A stretch of 64,000 bases of DNA. It comes from Devosia sp. LC5. Lineage in GTDB: Bacteria; Pseudomonadota; Alphaproteobacteria; Rhizobiales; Devosiaceae. The notes beneath the pieces are model-generated. The model did no database searches. It saw nothing but the letters and a program-made list of their open reading frames with translations, and was not told the DNA's origin. Below, in pieces: positions 62,971 through 64,000 of the stretch (positions are counted from its first letter, which is position 1; every line of letters starts with the position of its first letter). The stretch is from contig NZ_JNNO01000005.1 in assembly GCF_000735585.1 (NCBI RefSeq), positions 60,579-124,578 on the forward strand, written 5' to 3'. The position numbers were made by a program, and so were the translations under genes.

Positions 62971-63290
62971 ATGCAGATTACCATCGTGGGCCTCGATTTG
63001 GCCAAGCGTGTTTTTCAAGTTCATGCCGTTGAGCGTCTGGAGATGTTGTTGTCCGCAAGGCATTGCGGCGATCGCAGGTGCTGCCGTTTTTCACCAAGTT
63101 GCCATCCTGTCTGATTGGCATGGAGGCGAGCGGGACATCGCATCATTGGGCGCGCGAGCTGACCAATCTGAGCCATGAGGTCGCATGATGCCGCCGGCCT
63201 ACGTGAAGCCTTATGTGAAGCGCGGCAAGAACGACGCGGTGGACGCCGAGGCGATCTGCGAAGTGGACACGCCCGACCATGCGGTTCAGA
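62971..63290 (+). pseudogene. IS110-family transposase remnant, frameshifted and truncated
   Basis: The start MQITIVGLDLAKRVFQVHAV is the DEDD N-terminus of IS110 transposases. The frame breaks near 63050; downstream, in another frame, RKALRRSQVLPFFTKLPSCL, then after a stop (about 63187) PPAYVKPYVKRGKNDAVDAE continue the protein in order. The match fades near 63290, so only the first third of about 340 residues remains. It cannot be active. It sits against the end of the beta-propeller gene. Confidence 0.85.
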
Positions 63291-63455
63291 CTGTCGCTGC
63301 GGCAGTGGTGGAGTTGGCTCACCGTACCGCTGTTGATCTCGACATAGAGGTAGAGCCCGTCGCAGTGGTTGAACGGGCGGACCACATCGATGATCGCTGC
63401 CAGCCGGCAGGTTCGGCAGAGGTGGCGCCTGGATTGACGCACCGGCCGCCGCAGT

Positions 63456-64000
63456 TCAACGCCGATAGAGCGCCAATACGCGACCTTGCGATATGGCGAT
63501 TGCGTCGCCTGCCGCCGCCAGGCCGCCACCCTTGCCGCCTTCGATATTGAGGATGGGGCCAATGGCATTGCCGGCAAGGTTGTAGCAATGCACCTGGCCT
63601 TGTTCGGTCAGGACATGGACGTGGCCGCCGGCGACAAGGGGTTGGCCGGCGAAACTGCCCGGCAGGGAATTGAACCACAATTCCCGCAGCACGGGCTTCT
63701 TGAACAGCAGGCCCTTCTGTTCGAGCGCGATGGCGCGGATGATGCCGCTGTCATCGGCGGCAATAATGGTATCGTCCGCCAATGCCGGCCCGGAGGTGAT
63801 GGCCGTACCCTCCGGGATGGCCAGGCGCGTCACCAGCGCGCCAGTGGCCGGATCATAGGCATTGAGCGCGTTGCGCGCGCCCCAAAGCAACAGGTTGCCG
63901 GCCATGATGACATTGAAATGATACTGATCGACCTCGACCGACCAGATTTTCTCCCCGGTTTGGCAGTGCAGGCAATGCAGGTGGATGCTGGATTGGCCAA
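63456..64000 (-). CDS. Beta-propeller (PQQ/BamB-like) protein, 3' part, 5' end outside window
   Basis: At least 181 residues, open through the window edge with no start needed at 63905. Propeller blades are seen as CQTGEKIWSVEVDQY, NALNAYDPATGALVTRL, TIIAADDSGIIRAIAL, LVAGGHVHVLTEQGQVHCYNL and a last VLALYRR before the stop. Function cannot be assigned. The IS110 remnant lies about 165 bases past its stop, so the C-terminus could be intact or rejoined. Confidence 0.75.
   Translation of the reverse strand, partial: GQSSIHLHCLHCQTGEKIWSVEVDQYHFNVIMAGNLLLWGARNALNAYDPATGALVTRLAIPEGTAITSGPALADDTIIAADDSGIIRAIALEQKGLLFKKPVLRELWFNSLPGSFAGQPLVAGGHVHVLTEQGQVHCYNLAGNAIGPILNIEGGKGGGLAAAGDAIAISQGRVLALYRR

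Noticed and set aside
63143..63577. Minus-strand ORF across the IS110 remnant end
   Set aside because: Covers both the IS remnant and the real propeller gene on the same strand in a different frame; no family recognised.

Overview
The window is about 62-65% GC and densely coded, and looks like the chromosome of an alphaproteobacterium of the order Hyphomicrobiales (rhizobial group), most likely Devosia or a close relative. Support comes from gene order (glyA-nrdR-ribD-ribE-ribH-nusB; ldtR/ldtP; hemB-RDD-bpt; parC, recO, era, rnc, lepB, acpS, pyrE, rsh, rpoZ; smpB-dapA-slt; plsX-fabH-ihfA-merR), an alphaproteobacterial Porin_2 porin, a BA14K protein and a UQCC-type cytochrome bc1 chaperone. 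The genus is inference; the order-level placement is well supported.

Region 1 (1-12.8 kb) is the most distinctive part: an inositol catabolism locus. On the plus strand are iolE, a small membrane ORF and iolB. On the minus strand is an apparent operon of an IolI-like TIM-barrel protein, a periplasmic sugar-binding protein, a two-domain ABC ATPase, a permease and iolG. Its promoter region carries a perfect GGAA-N6-TTCC box, the published operator form of rhizobial IolR. A LacI-type regulator follows, and divergent from it is a three-gene set encoding a membrane di-iron desaturase/hydroxylase-like enzyme, a Rieske ferredoxin and a ferredoxin reductase. This trio matches the MocD/MocE/MocF system that in Rhizobium removes the O-methyl group of rhizopine (3-O-methyl-scyllo-inosamine). 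I infer a pathway that takes up inositol derivatives, demethylates O-methyl forms, and sends the product into the Iol route. iolC, iolD and iolA are not in the window. Several palindromic repeat families are concentrated here.

Region 2 (12.8-32.8 kb) holds a MarR/MFS efflux pair with a clear operator, the lipid and regulator cluster merR-ihfA-fabH-plsX-DUF177, a bc1 chaperone gene, bamE, an MFS transporter, the riboflavin/nusB/nrdR/glyA cluster, a BA14K protein, an LdtP-like L,D-transpeptidase with its MarR regulator LdtR, small regulator/membrane-protein and VOC genes, hemB and an RDD protein.

Region 3 (32.8-50.5 kb) is the conserved rhizobial housekeeping run (bpt, parC, recO, era, rnc, lepB, acpS, pyrE, rsh, rpoZ, NYN, smpB, dapA). 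It appears interrupted by accessory inserts: an EEP nuclease-like gene plus a Dabb protein, a TetR/quinone-reductase pair, a MarR/ABM-monooxygenase pair, and a DUF1007/secreted-protein pair. The inserted regulator pairs each carry a strong dyad in their shared intergenic region.

Region 4 (50.5-64 kb) is envelope and amino-sugar biology: a soluble lytic transglycosylase, an alpha/beta hydrolase lacking its nucleophile serine, an OmpA-family protein with three internal repeats, a Porin_2 porin, an SDR enzyme, and the nagA-SIS-GntR N-acetylglucosamine operon with a duplicated operator-like motif. It ends with an SRPBCC protein, a GlsB/YeaQ membrane protein, a decayed IS110 transposase fragment and the 3' part of a beta-propeller protein cut by the window edge. 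No rRNA, tRNA, tmRNA or CRISPR array was found.
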